Shown: positions 37,724 to 47,481, numbered from the stretch's first letter. The stretch: DNA of 64,000 bases from Sphingomonas sp. 28-63-12 (GCA_002281535.1 NCGD01000005.1:130249-194248), one strand, 5' to 3'. Notes: generated from the sequence alone by a model not told the origin. Made by a program: numbers and translations.

Positions 37724-38471
37724 TCGACTGCCATAGCATTTCCTTTTCTGATAGCGTCAGACCTTCGAAGTCGTTACCTGCGATGGCCTCCATCGCTTTG
37801 AATCGATGTTCAAATTTTCTATTGCCCTGCCGCAGCGCGGCTTCCGCATCGATCCCAAGATGCCGGGCCCAGTTGACCACGGCGAACAATAGGTCGCCAA
37901 TTTCCTCTGCCTGCTGGGCGCCGCTGGTTGCCGCGTCGACTTCGGCCAGTTCTTCGATAACCTTCGCGCGCGGCCCGCTGGTATCGGGCCAGTCGAAACC
38001 AGTGCGCGCCGCACGTTTCTGTAGCTTCTCGGCGCGCATCAGCGCTGGCAGTCCGCGCGCAACGCCATCAAGTGCCCCCGCTGGCACTGCCGATGATGCC
38101 TTGGCCGCGCGCTCTTCGGTCTTGATTTGTTCCCATGGGGGTGGGGCAGGTGCCGAGTTGTCGCCGGCGGTGCTGGCAAAAATATGCGGGTGGCGGCGTT
38201 CCATCTTATCGCAAATTGCCGTGACCACCTCGTCCAGCGCGAAATACCCGGCTTCCTCGGCCATACGGCTGTGAAAGACGACCTGAAGCAGCAAGTCGCC
38301 AAGTTCATCCTTGAGGTCGGCCATGTCGCCGCGTTCGATGGCGTCGGCAACTTCATGCGCTTCTTCGATCGTGTATGGTGCAATCGAAGCAAAATCCTGC
38401 GCGATATCCCAGGCACAGCCGCAGACGGGATCGCGTAGTCGCGCCATAATGGTTACCAATCGATCAACCAT
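37704..38471 (-). CDS. mazG: Nucleoside triphosphate pyrophosphohydrolase MazG
   Basis: A 255-aa protein with two MazG folds: the first (about 25-95) has YTIEEAHEVADAIERGD and LKDELGDLLLQVVFH, the second (about 165-245) VIEELAEVDAA and EEIGDLLFAVVNWARHL, each with the EExxE...ExxD metal sites. It clears aberrant NTPs and can lower ppGpp. It is convergent with hflX. The 65-base A/T-rich spacer before it (38472-38536) could hold its own promoter. Confidence 0.94.
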   Translation of the reverse strand: MVDRLVTIMARLRDPVCGCAWDIAQDFASIAPYTIEEAHEVADAIERGDMADLKDELGDLLLQVVFHSRMAEEAGYFALDEVVTAICDKMERRHPHIFASTAGDNSAPAPPPWEQIKTEERAAKASSAVPAGALDGVARGLPALMRAEKLQKRAARTGFDWPDTSGPRAKVIEELAEVDAATSGAQQAEEIGDLLFAVVNWARHLGIDAEAALRQGNRKFEHRFKAMEAIAGNDFEGLTLSEKEMLWQSIKARVG

Positions 38472-38536
38472 GAAAGGGCCCCGTTGCTATTGGCATCACT
38501 GTTGGCGCATTATTCGATCTGATAATATACATTATG

Positions 38537-39148
38537 TTAAATAGCCGATATGGTCGGATAGGGCTCCAGCACCATCTCGTCGCCCTCGACCCGCCAGGTT
38601 TTGAGGTTCGACAGGAAGTTCATCCCGATCATCCCGTCGCCGAAACTCGGCGCCACGCTCAACGCTAGATCGCGCGCCTTGATCGGGCCGATCGCCACCG
38701 ATGCTGCCGTGGCCCGGTGCGCGATGATCGTCCCGTTCGCGGTGTCGACCAACATGCCGAAACTGTCGTCCACGGTGATGCCCGCCGCGCGGGCCGTTTC
38801 CGCTGAGATAGCAGTTGTTGTCGCGCCGGTGTCGATCAGCATTCGCTGCCGATACCTGTTCAGGGTCACCGTGGTCCAGAAATGGCCATCCGGACCGCGT
38901 GGGATCCGGATACTGCCGCCCGTGACGATCTGATCGCTAAGCCCCAGCGCAGCCGACAGGTCCGATGCGCGTAAACCGCTGCGCCTGACCGCGGTGACGG
39001 CGAGCAAGGCAAAGGCGAAGATCGCGATCCAGGCCGCCGCCATTTTGAGCGTGCTGCTGATCGGCAAACGCCGTGCCGCCAGCGCCGATACCGGCAGGAT
39101 CAGCATCAGCGCCAGCATAGCCGCCGAAAATCCGGTTTCGCCGTTCAT
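38537..39148 (-). CDS. Retropepsin-like aspartic protease, membrane-anchored
   Basis: A 203-aa protein of the bacterial clan AA type. Two N-terminal hydrophobic segments (about 7-25 and 35-55) precede a single aspartic-protease unit with the catalytic LIDTGATTTAIS near residue 105 and the flap/end motif GMIGMNFLSNLKTWRV. Members act as dimers in the envelope; substrates are unknown. Start ATG 39148 overlaps the MBL stop (ATGA). Confidence 0.88.
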   Translation of the reverse strand: MNGETGFSAAMLALMLILPVSALAARRLPISSTLKMAAAWIAIFAFALLAVTAVRRSGLRASDLSAALGLSDQIVTGGSIRIPRGPDGHFWTTVTLNRYRQRMLIDTGATTTAISAETARAAGITVDDSFGMLVDTANGTIIAHRATAASVAIGPIKARDLALSVAPSFGDGMIGMNFLSNLKTWRVEGDEMVLEPYPTISAI

Positions 39149-39909
39149 TGCCCAATCTCCAAGCCATCATGGCCTGGCACCACGCCAGCGGGTAACTCGG
39201 CGGATAGCTCCGCGTAATCCATCGTTTGATCCATATGGATCAATGCTGCCATGCCCGGTTGCAGTGCCGCGATCTGGTCAAGCGTATAGGCAAGATGCGG
39301 ATGGGTTGGATGCGGCGCGCGGCGCAGCGCATCGACCACCCAGATATCGAGATCACGATAGAGATTGGCCATGGGCGGTGTGACGATATGGAAATCGGTC
39401 GCATATCCAATGGCGATACCGTCCGCCGCAAAGCGCAATCCGGCGCTCGTGATCTCGCCATGCGGCTGATCGACGACGCTGACCATGATATCACCGATCA
39501 CAATCTCGTCAGGCAACACATCAGCCGACACTGTCGGTGGGTAGCCGGCGCGGCCATTAAAGGCGTAATGGAAGCGGTCAGTCAGGGCCTTGAGGGTATC
39601 GGCGCGGGCAAGGCCGCGGACCGGCTGGCCACGGGCATGGAAAAGCTGCCGGAGATCATCGATGCCATGGCAGTGATCGGCATGGTCATGGGTCCAGATC
39701 ACCGCGTCGATATCGCTGACCCCAGCGGCAAGCAATTGCTCGCGCATGTCCGGACTGGTGTCGACGAGTATCCGCGTCGTCGCGGTTTCAACCAGGATCG
39801 AGGCGCGGGTGCGCCGGTTGCGGGGCTCGGCCGGGTCGCATCGTCCCCAGTCATTGCCGATCCTGGGCACGCCCGACGAAGTGCCGCTGCCGAGGATCCG
39901 CACCTTCAT
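39145..39909 (-). CDS. Metallo-beta-lactamase-fold hydrolase, PhnP/RNase Z-like
   Basis: A 254-aa MBL-fold enzyme. The metal motif T-H74-D-H76-A-D78-H79 follows LVDTSPDMREQL, and later metal ligands appear in GYATDFH and the C-terminal HMDQT. GSGTSSGVPRIG at the N-terminus is typical of PhnP-like phosphodiesterases that act on cyclic phosphates. It forms an unbroken minus-strand operon with tatD and metG (ATGA overlaps at both ends). Confidence 0.88.
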   Translation of the reverse strand: MKVRILGSGTSSGVPRIGNDWGRCDPAEPRNRRTRASILVETATTRILVDTSPDMREQLLAAGVSDIDAVIWTHDHADHCHGIDDLRQLFHARGQPVRGLARADTLKALTDRFHYAFNGRAGYPPTVSADVLPDEIVIGDIMVSVVDQPHGEITSAGLRFAADGIAIGYATDFHIVTPPMANLYRDLDIWVVDALRRAPHPTHPHLAYTLDQIAALQPGMAALIHMDQTMDYAELSAELPAGVVPGHDGLEIGQ

Positions 39910-40685
39910 GACTTCACTTTGGTAAATAAGCGGTGAAAATTGGCCGAGGTGGCAGCCGCCAGCGTCATGACGTCAACCCCGCGAAGTTGCGCGAGAAACC
40001 GCGCCGTATCAGCGACAAACGCTGGCTCGCCGGTCTTGCCGCGATGGGGAACGGGCGCAAGAAATGGCGAATCCGTCTCGATTAACAGGCGCTCCAGCGG
40101 CAGTCTTGTGGCGGTTTCCTGCAGATGCTTGGCGTTCTTGAACGTTACGATCCCCGAGATGGAAATGTAGAATCCCAGCCCCAGCGCGATATCGGCGAAC
40201 GCGCCGCTGGCGGTGAAGCAATGGATCACGCCGAGATAGGTGCCCTTGTCCATTTCTTCGCGCAGGATCGCGGCAGTGTCCTCCTCGGCGTCGCGGGTAT
40301 GGACGATGATCGGTAACCCGGTCTGGCGCGCGGCGGCAATATGCGCGCGAAAGCTGGTTTGCTGGCGGACGCGGTCGCTATGGTCATAGTAATAATCGAG
40401 GCCGGTTTCGCCAATGCCAACCACGCGCGGATGCTGCGCTCGCTCGACCAATTTAGCGGTATCGATATGCGCATGGGCATCCGCCTCATGCGGATGGATG
40501 CCGACGGTGGCCCAGATATCCGCCTCGCGCTCGGCGATACCGATCACGTCATCCCATTCGCTCTCACGCGTCGAAATTGTGAGCATCGTCGCGACGCCGG
40601 CAGCGCGCGCACGCTCGAGTACATGCTGCTGTTGTTCAGCCAAACCTTTGTAATTCAAATGACAATGGCTGTCGATAAATTTCAT
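39906..40685 (-). CDS. tatD: TatD family metal-dependent deoxyribonuclease
   Basis: A 259-aa TIM-barrel hydrolase. The metal ligands are His7 and His9 (DSHCHLN), then GIGETGLDYYY, HTRDAEEDT, HCFTASG and ETDSPFLAP. It trims DNA in repair or recycling. Coupled to metG upstream and the MBL gene downstream. Confidence 0.94.
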   Translation of the reverse strand: MKFIDSHCHLNYKGLAEQQQHVLERARAAGVATMLTISTRESEWDDVIGIAEREADIWATVGIHPHEADAHAHIDTAKLVERAQHPRVVGIGETGLDYYYDHSDRVRQQTSFRAHIAAARQTGLPIIVHTRDAEEDTAAILREEMDKGTYLGVIHCFTASGAFADIALGLGFYISISGIVTFKNAKHLQETATRLPLERLLIETDSPFLAPVPHRGKTGEPAFVADTARFLAQLRGVDVMTLAAATSANFHRLFTKVKS

Positions 40686-42247
40686 GGAGCGACCTCCGCC
40701 GGCACATCGAGCCGCGGGAACAGCGGCACTGGCTGATCGAGCCTGAATTCACCTTGGGCGAGCAGTGGATACCACGTCGTGCCGATCGCCGTCGGCGTGC
40801 GAAGTGCCGGGTCAACACCCATCGCATCAAGCAGCCGGGTCGAGCTTGCCGGGATTACCGGTGCAATCGCGACGGCAAGCTGGGCGATACAGATATAGAG
40901 CGTCGCCAGAACCGTTTCCATCCGCTCTGGATCGGTCTTGCGAAGCGCCCATGGGGCCTGGTCGTCGACATAGGCGTTGCATGCGAACACCGCCTGTACC
41001 CAGGCTTCTGTTGCCTGGGACAAGGCGAGGTCGTCAAACGCGTGGGGCATGCTTTCCCGCACCGTCTTGTCGACAAGCGCGAACAGGGCCGTATCGGCGG
41101 GGCTGTGGCCGTGGATTGCGGGCAGACGCCCATCGCAGTTCTTGAAGATCTGCGACAACGTCCTCTGCGCCAGGTTGCCGAAGCTATTGGCGAGATCAGC
41201 ATTTGCCCGTAATACAATGGCTTCTGCTGAATAACTACCATCTTGTCCGAAGCTAATGTCGCGCAGCAGGAAATAGCGCAGCGCATCAACGCCAAACGCA
41301 TCCGCCAACGCCAGCGGATCGGCAACGTTGCCGGCCGATTTTGACATTTTTCTGCCGTCGCGGGCCAGCACAAAGCCGTGGCCGAATATCGCCTTGGGCA
41401 GCGCAACCTTGGCCGACAGCAGAAAAGCGGGCCAATAGACCGCATGAAACCGGACGATATCTTTGCCGATCATGTGCAGGTTCGCCGGCCAATAGGCCGC
41501 AAGATCGCCATCCATCGCCGGGTAGCCTATACCGGTCAGATAATTGGTCAGCGCATCGACCCAGACATACATGACATGGCCCGGGCTGCCCGGCACCGGA
41601 ACGCCCCAGTCAAAGCTGGTCCGCGATACTGACAAGTCAGACAGACCGCCTTCGACAAAGCGCAACACCTCGTTGCGGCGGCTTTCCGGGCGGATGAAGT
41701 CAGGGTTGGCTGCATAATGATCGAGCAGAGGCTGCTGATATTTCGAAAGCCGGAAGAACCAGGTCTCCTCGGCTGTCCAGTCGACCGGGGTGCCCTGCGG
41801 CGAGAGTTTGACGCCCCCTTCCCCTTCGACCAATTCCTTCTCGTCGTAAAACGCCTCGTCGCGAACCGAATACCAGCCTTCATAGCGATCGAGATACAGA
41901 TCGCCGGCGTCGGCCATTGCCTGCCACAGCGCCTGGCTGGCGGCATAATGGTCAGGGTCTGTGGTACGGATGAAGCGATCGAAGCTGATGTTGAGCTTGG
42001 CTGCCATTTCCTGGAAATAGCCGGACATCTCATCGGCAAGCGCGCGGGTTTCGATTCCACGATCGCGGGCGGCTTGGACCATTTTCAGGCCATGCTCGTC
42101 GGTGCCCGTCTGGAACCGGACATCGCGTCCGGCCATGCGCTGATAACGCGCGATCGCGTCGGTGGCGATTGCTTCATAGGCATGGCCAATGTGCGGCCGT
42201 CCGTTGGGGTAGTTGATTGCGGTGGTGATATAGAAAGGATCGGCCAT
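40682..42247 (-). CDS. metG: Methionyl-tRNA synthetase
   Basis: A 521-aa class I synthetase. HIGH is at 19-22 (HIGHAYE) and KMSKS at 300-304. It lacks the C-terminal tRNA-binding dimerisation domain, as is usual for the alphaproteobacterial form, and the connective peptide shows no zinc-finger cysteine set. It starts 37 bases after holB's stop and overlaps tatD by ATGA. Confidence 0.97.
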   Translation of the reverse strand: MADPFYITTAINYPNGRPHIGHAYEAIATDAIARYQRMAGRDVRFQTGTDEHGLKMVQAARDRGIETRALADEMSGYFQEMAAKLNISFDRFIRTTDPDHYAASQALWQAMADAGDLYLDRYEGWYSVRDEAFYDEKELVEGEGGVKLSPQGTPVDWTAEETWFFRLSKYQQPLLDHYAANPDFIRPESRRNEVLRFVEGGLSDLSVSRTSFDWGVPVPGSPGHVMYVWVDALTNYLTGIGYPAMDGDLAAYWPANLHMIGKDIVRFHAVYWPAFLLSAKVALPKAIFGHGFVLARDGRKMSKSAGNVADPLALADAFGVDALRYFLLRDISFGQDGSYSAEAIVLRANADLANSFGNLAQRTLSQIFKNCDGRLPAIHGHSPADTALFALVDKTVRESMPHAFDDLALSQATEAWVQAVFACNAYVDDQAPWALRKTDPERMETVLATLYICIAQLAVAIAPVIPASSTRLLDAMGVDPALRTPTAIGTTWYPLLAQGEFRLDQPVPLFPRLDVPAEVAP

Positions 42248-42284
42248 GCCCGGTCCCTAGAGCATCGCGCTGGCCAATTGAAGT

Positions 42285-43268
42285 CTAAGACGCTGCCAGC
42301 CGCGCGACCAGACCCGCCATCTCATAAACCGTGGCCTGTTGATCAAGCGACAGCGCCCGCGCACTGATCGCCAGCGCGCGCGCGCCGTCATAGGCATCGA
42401 GCGCGGCTTTGAGTGCGTCGCCCTGCCGGGCAGTGCTCGCTTCGGCGATGAAGCTCGGCACCCGATCGAGAAAGGCTTCGTAGCGGGGTTGCGCGGCTTT
42501 CAACGACAGTGACTTGGCCAGCTTGGTCCGCTGCGCATTGGAATGATCGCCACTGGTCGCGATGGCCGTCATGACGCCATCCAGAGCGGCCATATCGAGC
42601 CCGGCATAGCCGAGCGCCCGGCCCGGTGATCCGTCTCCCGCACGCACCAATGCGGCGATTTCGCCCGCATTCGCTTCGGGCAGCGCGGCCCTCAACACGC
42701 CGGCTAGTTCGTCGTCGCTGAGCGGATCGAAGCGCAGGCGGCGGCATCGTGACCGGATCGTCGGCAATAACCGGCCCGGCGAATGGCTAATCAGCAAAAA
42801 AATCGTGCCGGCCGGTGGCTCTTCCAGGTTCTTGAGCAAGGCGTTCGATGCGCCCGGACGCTCGAGATCATCGACCGAATCGATCAACACGACGCGGCGC
42901 GGCGACATTGAGGGGGTCGTCGCAAACAAGGGCTGAAGCGCGCGAACCTGCGCAATCGGGATCGAGCGGGCGAGATCCTGGCCAGGCTTGTCGGCATCCT
43001 TTGGCATCCGCATCAGTTCCCGATAATCGGGGTGCGAGCCGGCGGCGATCAGCGCCCGGGTACGATCGTCGTCAGGCACATCGAACCCAGGCGCCAGCAC
43101 CCCCGGGCGGGCGGCCTCGGCAAGCAGCCGCAAGGCTGCCGCGCGCGCAAAGCTGGCCTTGCCGACGCCCATCGGGCCCGTGAACAGCCATGCATGATGC
43201 AGCGACCCGCTCGACATCGCCGCAAGAAACGCCTCATGCGCGTCGTGATTGCCAGCCGGCAGTGTCAC
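42285..43268 (-). CDS. holB: DNA polymerase III subunit delta-prime
   Basis: Clamp-loader subunit of 327 aa. P-loop-like GPMGVGKASFARAA near residue 32, then VVLIDSVDDLERPGASNALLKNLEEPP and the sensor motif SHSPGRLLPTIRSRCRRL. Its place between tmk and metG is the common one. ATGA overlap with tmk. Confidence 0.93.
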   Translation of the reverse strand: MTLPAGNHDAHEAFLAAMSSGSLHHAWLFTGPMGVGKASFARAAALRLLAEAARPGVLAPGFDVPDDDRTRALIAAGSHPDYRELMRMPKDADKPGQDLARSIPIAQVRALQPLFATTPSMSPRRVVLIDSVDDLERPGASNALLKNLEEPPAGTIFLLISHSPGRLLPTIRSRCRRLRFDPLSDDELAGVLRAALPEANAGEIAALVRAGDGSPGRALGYAGLDMAALDGVMTAIATSGDHSNAQRTKLAKSLSLKAAQPRYEAFLDRVPSFIAEASTARQGDALKAALDAYDGARALAISARALSLDQQATVYEMAGLVARLAAS

Positions 43269-43906
43269 GGCAGCAGGTCAGCCAGCTGGGCCAGGATTGC
43301 CGCAGCGACGGCATCGGGGTTCGCCGCAGCATCGATCAGCCGGCAGCGATCGGGTTCGGTCTCAGCAAAGCGTCGAAAGGCGGCAGCGACATCGGTGTGA
43401 AAGCCGTCGCCGCGCGCGGCAAAGCGGTCGGCTGCCGCGCCATCGCGCCGGGCCGCGCGGGCGCGCCCTTCCTCGATCGGTATTTCCAGGATCAGCGTCC
43501 GATCGGGCAGCAGCCCGCGCGCGCCAAAACCGTGCAACGCCAGCACCGCCGCGTCGTCAATTCCGCCAGCCACGCCCTGATAAGCTCGGCTGCTGTCGAT
43601 GAAACGATCGCAAATCACCCAATGGCCAGCGCCGAGCGCCGGCCGGATCTTCTTTTCAACATGATCGGCGCGGGCCGCCGCGAACAACAGCGCCTCACTA
43701 TGTGCACTCCAGCGATTGACGCCGCCCTCCATCAAAAGGCTGCGGATCGCCTCCGCCCCTTCTGTCCCCCCGGGCTCGCGAGTGACGATCGCGTGAATAC
43801 CCCGGGCGGCGAGCATCTCGGTGAGCCGGCCGACCTGCGTCGATTTACCCGCGCCCTCGCCGCCCTCAAGCGAAATCAACCGACCCGGGATGGTCTGCCC
43901 GTTCAC
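43265..43906 (-). CDS. tmk: Thymidylate kinase
   Basis: Phosphorylates dTMP to dTDP. The product is 213 aa from GTG 43906, which overlaps the dac stop as GTGA; a longer frame would run into dac. Motifs: P-loop SLEGGEGAGKSTQ, TREPGGTEGAE, and DRFIDSSRAYQG. Confidence 0.95.
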   Translation of the reverse strand: MNGQTIPGRLISLEGGEGAGKSTQVGRLTEMLAARGIHAIVTREPGGTEGAEAIRSLLMEGGVNRWSAHSEALLFAAARADHVEKKIRPALGAGHWVICDRFIDSSRAYQGVAGGIDDAAVLALHGFGARGLLPDRTLILEIPIEEGRARAARRDGAAADRFAARGDGFHTDVAAAFRRFAETEPDRCRLIDAAANPDAVAAAILAQLADLLP

Positions 43907-45093
43907 ACCCCGAACAGCGACAGGAACCCGGCCCATGCGCGGCCGAAAAAGCCGGCTTCGGCAACATCCGTTTCGGCAACCAGCGGCAAATATTGCGGCG
44001 CCATACCGGGTGACCGGACAACAAGATCGGCGATATGCTGGCCCTTTTTGAACGGCGCCTTGATCGGTCCTTCATACACCACACTGAGCTTGAGATCAGG
44101 TACCGCGCCGCCCGGCAAGGTTGCGGTCAGATCATGCGGGGCGACAAGATTGACGCGGCTGGCCGCGCCACCCTGGACTTCGGCGCTTTCGACCACGCGA
44201 CCCGCCTTGACGATCGGCTTGGCCTGCCACGCGCGAAAGCCCCATTCCATGAAGCGCACCGATTCCGAAATTCGCTGGTTGAAACTCGTCAGCCCGGCGA
44301 CGACCATCACCAGCCTGCGGCCATTTTGCTCGGCGGATCCGGTAAAGCCATAGCCGGCTTCTTCGGTATGCCCAGTCTTCAGCCCGTCGGCACCGGCAAC
44401 GCGCCCCAACAAGGGATCGCGATTGGCCTGGGTGATCGCCGCCCCGGATCCCATCGTCTTGCCCCAAGTAAAGTCGGTCTTTGAATAGAATTGCTTGTAC
44501 AGCGTCGGGAAGTTCTGGATCGTCGCGCTGGCCAGTTTGGCAAGGTCACGGGCAGTGATATAGGTCACCCCGCCATCGGGCCAGCCATTGGACGTGCCGA
44601 AATGGCTATTGTTCAGCCCGATTTTCTTGGCCTGCTCGTTCATTCGCGAGACAAACGCCTCCTCGGTACCCGAGATACCCTCGGCCAGCACGACACAGGC
44701 ATCATTGCCCGACAGGGTGATAATGCCGTACAGCAAATTGGCGACGCTGACATTCTCATTGACTGAGAGGAACATCGTCGAACCTGCTGCCGGGCCGTGC
44801 CATTTCTTCCAGGTTTCGGGGCGCACGGTGAAGGTCTGGTCGAGCTTGAGCTCGCCGCGGCTGATCATGTCGAACGCCACATAGACGGTCATGATTTTGG
44901 CCAGGGACGCCGGCGGCATCCGGCGATCGGCATCCTTGGCATAGAGGATCGCGCCACTCGACAGATCCTGCATATAGGCAACCGGCGCTGGCGTGCTGAA
45001 CGGCGGTTGCACCGCAAGTGCGGGTGTCGCGATCAGCGACGTAGCAAGCAGCAAGGCGACGGCAGATTTCATCATGGGGGTGTTCAAGTCCAT
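43903..45093 (-). CDS. dacC: D-alanyl-D-alanine carboxypeptidase (PBP5/6-like)
   Basis: Trims the terminal D-Ala from peptidoglycan side chains. About 397 aa with a signal sequence (ALLLATSLIATPALA). Active-site triads: Ser63-x-x-Lys66 (PASLAK), Ser128-Gly-Asn130, Lys239-Thr-Gly241. The PBP5 C-terminal domain is present, ending in a segment GRAWAGFLSLFGV that could be an amphipathic membrane anchor. ATG 45093 or 45075 may be the start. Sits between rlpA and tmk. Confidence 0.93.
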   Translation of the reverse strand: MDLNTPMMKSAVALLLATSLIATPALAVQPPFSTPAPVAYMQDLSSGAILYAKDADRRMPPASLAKIMTVYVAFDMISRGELKLDQTFTVRPETWKKWHGPAAGSTMFLSVNENVSVANLLYGIITLSGNDACVVLAEGISGTEEAFVSRMNEQAKKIGLNNSHFGTSNGWPDGGVTYITARDLAKLASATIQNFPTLYKQFYSKTDFTWGKTMGSGAAITQANRDPLLGRVAGADGLKTGHTEEAGYGFTGSAEQNGRRLVMVVAGLTSFNQRISESVRFMEWGFRAWQAKPIVKAGRVVESAEVQGGAASRVNLVAPHDLTATLPGGAVPDLKLSVVYEGPIKAPFKKGQHIADLVVRSPGMAPQYLPLVAETDVAEAGFFGRAWAGFLSLFGV

Positions 45094-45106
45094 ATACTGG
45101 AGGAGG

Positions 45107-45970
45107 TTATTCGCGAATGATCCGGGCGTCGCCATAGCCGCGACGGGCTACGTCCGATCGCGCCCGATCGGCGATTGATTGATCGGCATAGGGGCCAAGC
45201 CGCACCCGATAAAGGCCACCACCCGATTTGACAGCCCCGCCCACCATCTGGGCCAGATCTTGGGCGCGTGGGCCGCTGGAAAGCGCAGCGATCTGGACAT
45301 AATAGCCCGCGCCGCTTGTGGCTGCTGGTGGTGCATAGGATTGGGGCGCCGGCTTCACGCTGCTGCCGGGGACGGGATAGGGTGCGCCCGTGGCAGCGCT
45401 GGCGCGGACCGATGTTGTCTTGATCGGTCGTTGCGGGAGTACTGCAACGCTGCGCGGTGGCGCTGGCAGGCGTTTGCGTAGCGCCGTCAGCAGCACCGGT
45501 GGGGCATCGCTACGCGTGCCGGCGGCCCCGCCGTCGCGCAGGGCCTGCTGGTCCCCACCAAGCGGATTGACGCGACGCACCCGAACCCCCAGCGACCGCG
45601 TGCCATCGGCCCCGAGCAGATGCAGTGCCCCGGGCGACAACGCAATCACATGATCTGCCGTCGCCAGGGCGTGATCGGCGATCAGGACCAGAATTGTCTT
45701 ACCGCTGTCGAGCGCGGTAACCTCGGCAAAGCCGCCGATTGGCAGCGTTGGATGGGCGGCCGTGATCGCCGCCGGATTGGCGCCACCATCATAAGGGACC
45801 GCATAGCCGACGCTGTCATAGCGCTCGGCGCCGGGCACTGCCTGCGAAGTGCCGCGCGGCCCCTCACCCGGCGGTGGCATATCTGCCGATTGGCCGGCGA
45901 AGGCGACGCTTCCCAGGCCTGCACTGGCGAGCAGGGTGGCGGCAGCAATGGCTCTAATGGTCAACGGCAT
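45107..45970 (-). CDS. rlpA: RlpA-like protein with C-terminal SPOR domain
   Basis: A 287-aa exported protein: signal peptide ending in AFAGQ, an RlpA double-psi barrel (about 50-140) and a SPOR domain from 215 (GYYVQIAALSSGPRAQDLAQM). RlpA cleaves denuded septal glycan. The first catalytic-region residue is present (AAHPTLPIG), but the usual NDRGPF segment reads IADHALATADH here, so activity is doubtful. It overlaps mltB by 17 bases. Confidence 0.85.
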   Translation of the reverse strand: MPLTIRAIAAATLLASAGLGSVAFAGQSADMPPPGEGPRGTSQAVPGAERYDSVGYAVPYDGGANPAAITAAHPTLPIGGFAEVTALDSGKTILVLIADHALATADHVIALSPGALHLLGADGTRSLGVRVRRVNPLGGDQQALRDGGAAGTRSDAPPVLLTALRKRLPAPPRSVAVLPQRPIKTTSVRASAATGAPYPVPGSSVKPAPQSYAPPAATSGAGYYVQIAALSSGPRAQDLAQMVGGAVKSGGGLYRVRLGPYADQSIADRARSDVARRGYGDARIIRE

Positions 45971-46985
45971 CGGCCAGCAGTCCTACAGACAGCGCATAGA
46001 AATTGGAGCAATTATAATCCAGGATCACCCGGTAATTGCCAGTTAGCAAATAGCCACCCTTACCGGGGCCATCGGGTTCGAGCAGCGTGGCCTGCACCTG
46101 ATCACCCGGCCAGGGCTTGTCGAGCGGGACCAAGCCGAGCGCGCGCCATTCCGCCATGGTTTTCCACCCGCTATGCCGATCGAATACCCGGCCACAGCGT
46201 GGTGCGTGCATGCGATTGGGCACGGCGCTGCGATCAAGGCTTGCCGGCACGGCCACCGCCAGACCCCAGGGCTGGCCGGGCCGCCAGCCGGCATCGACGA
46301 AATAATTAGCGATCGAGGCCAGCGTATCGGCCTCGTTGGTCCAGATATCGGCACGGCCATCGCCATCGCCATCGCGCGCCACACGCATATAGACCGAGGG
46401 CAAGAATTGCGGATTGCCTGTCGCTCCGGCCCAGCTGCCTTTCAACTGCGCGCGTGGCACGCCACGGTCGATCATCTGGAGCGTGGCGATAAATTCGGTC
46501 GAGAACAGATCACGCCGGCGGCCTTCATAAGCAAGCGACGCCAAGGCGCGCGGCAAGTCGAAATTGCCGGTAATTGCCCCATAATTGGTTTCGTGCCCCC
46601 AAATCGCCACCATGATCGATTCAGGCACGCCGGTTTCGCGTTCGATTCTGGCCAGGCGCGGGCGCTGCGACAGATACGCCTGCCGCCCCCGCTCAATCCG
46701 TGCATTGTCGACATGCCGCGCCTTGTAGGGCGCGAAATCGGGGATCGGTGCGCTGGGATCGGCGCCGGGTTGCGCGCGATCGAGTTCAACAACGCGGGCA
46801 TTGAAACTGAGCGTCGGTAGCACGGCATCGATTGTGGCCCGGCTGACGCCGCGCGCTTCAGCTTGGACGCCAAGCGTCTGCAGATAGGCCTGAAAGCCAG
46901 CCTCGTCCTGCGCCGTCGCGCTCGTGCCGAGCAGCAGTCCGGCCGTCACCACGCCAATTGCCGCCACGAGTCGTCGGATAATCAT
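45954..46985 (-). CDS. mltB: Lytic murein transglycosylase B
   Basis: Cleaves the glycan strand to 1,6-anhydro products. About 343 aa. Signal peptide MIIRRLVAAIGVVTAGLLLGTSATA. The catalytic Glu132 is in VAIWGHETNYGA; further marks are SWAGATGNPQFLPS and ARDGDGDGRADIW. Starts at 47000 and 47033 are alternatives; 46985 has AGGG close upstream and leaves a standard signal peptide. First gene of the mltB-rlpA-dac-tmk-holB run. Confidence 0.92.
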   Translation of the reverse strand: MIIRRLVAAIGVVTAGLLLGTSATAQDEAGFQAYLQTLGVQAEARGVSRATIDAVLPTLSFNARVVELDRAQPGADPSAPIPDFAPYKARHVDNARIERGRQAYLSQRPRLARIERETGVPESIMVAIWGHETNYGAITGNFDLPRALASLAYEGRRRDLFSTEFIATLQMIDRGVPRAQLKGSWAGATGNPQFLPSVYMRVARDGDGDGRADIWTNEADTLASIANYFVDAGWRPGQPWGLAVAVPASLDRSAVPNRMHAPRCGRVFDRHSGWKTMAEWRALGLVPLDKPWPGDQVQATLLEPDGPGKGGYLLTGNYRVILDYNCSNFYALSVGLLADAVDH

Positions 46986-47082
46986 TGCCCTGTCCGCCAT
47001 GAAAGATCGTTTGCCACAGCGCCGGCGCGACATGAACCCCTCTTGCACAAAAGTTCGCAGCCGACATAAGCGTGTCGCGCGC

Positions 47083-47172
47083 GGACAGGTGGCCGAGTGG
47101 TTTAAGGCAGCGGTCTTGAAAACCGCCGTGGGTGCAAGCTCACCGTGGGTTCGAATCCCACCCTGTCCGCCA
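47083..47172 (+). tRNA. tRNA-Ser (anticodon TGA)
   Basis: A 90-base class II tRNA. Acceptor GGACAGG pairs with CCTGTCC, discriminator G, CCA encoded. Anticodon stem GCGGT/ACCGC encloses CTTGAAA with TGA. The long variable arm (GTGGGTGCAAGCTCAC) and T arm GGTTCGAATCC are present. Confidence 0.97.
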
Positions 47173-47481
47173 ATTTTCCCGATCGTTTTGCGCCTTGCGG
47201 CGTCTGCAATCGTTCCCGTTCCTTGTGGCGTTAGGCGCTGATGGCCGCGATCGGTCTGGCCCTCGGGATGCCAGCCACGCGCCTGTCGTTCGGCGATGAA
47301 ATTTCCAGCCGAGAGCACCAGCCGCTATCCCCGGGGATATCGGCAGCCGCTCAGGCGTTGGCAGATTTTGGGGTTAACGAAGCGCCTGCTTAGCCGAAGT
47401 GGTTGGCAGCGATTCGAGAATATTCCTTGACTGAACTGCGCGAGCCATCATCACGATCACTCAATAAGGGGCATCAAGACA
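47173..47481. other. Intergenic region upstream of the sugar dehydrogenase gene
   Basis: 309 bases with no gene. Near its end TTGACT (47427-47432) could be a -35 box, but no good -10 follows at 17 bases. AAGGGG ahead of the ATG serves as ribosome-binding site. Around 47330 is a CCCCGGGGATATC stretch with no partner. Nothing else is recognisable. Confidence 0.4.

Noticed and set aside
46924..47241. Plus-strand frame reading GQVAEWFKAAVLKTA
   Set aside because: This is the well-known spurious translation of tRNA-Ser(TGA).
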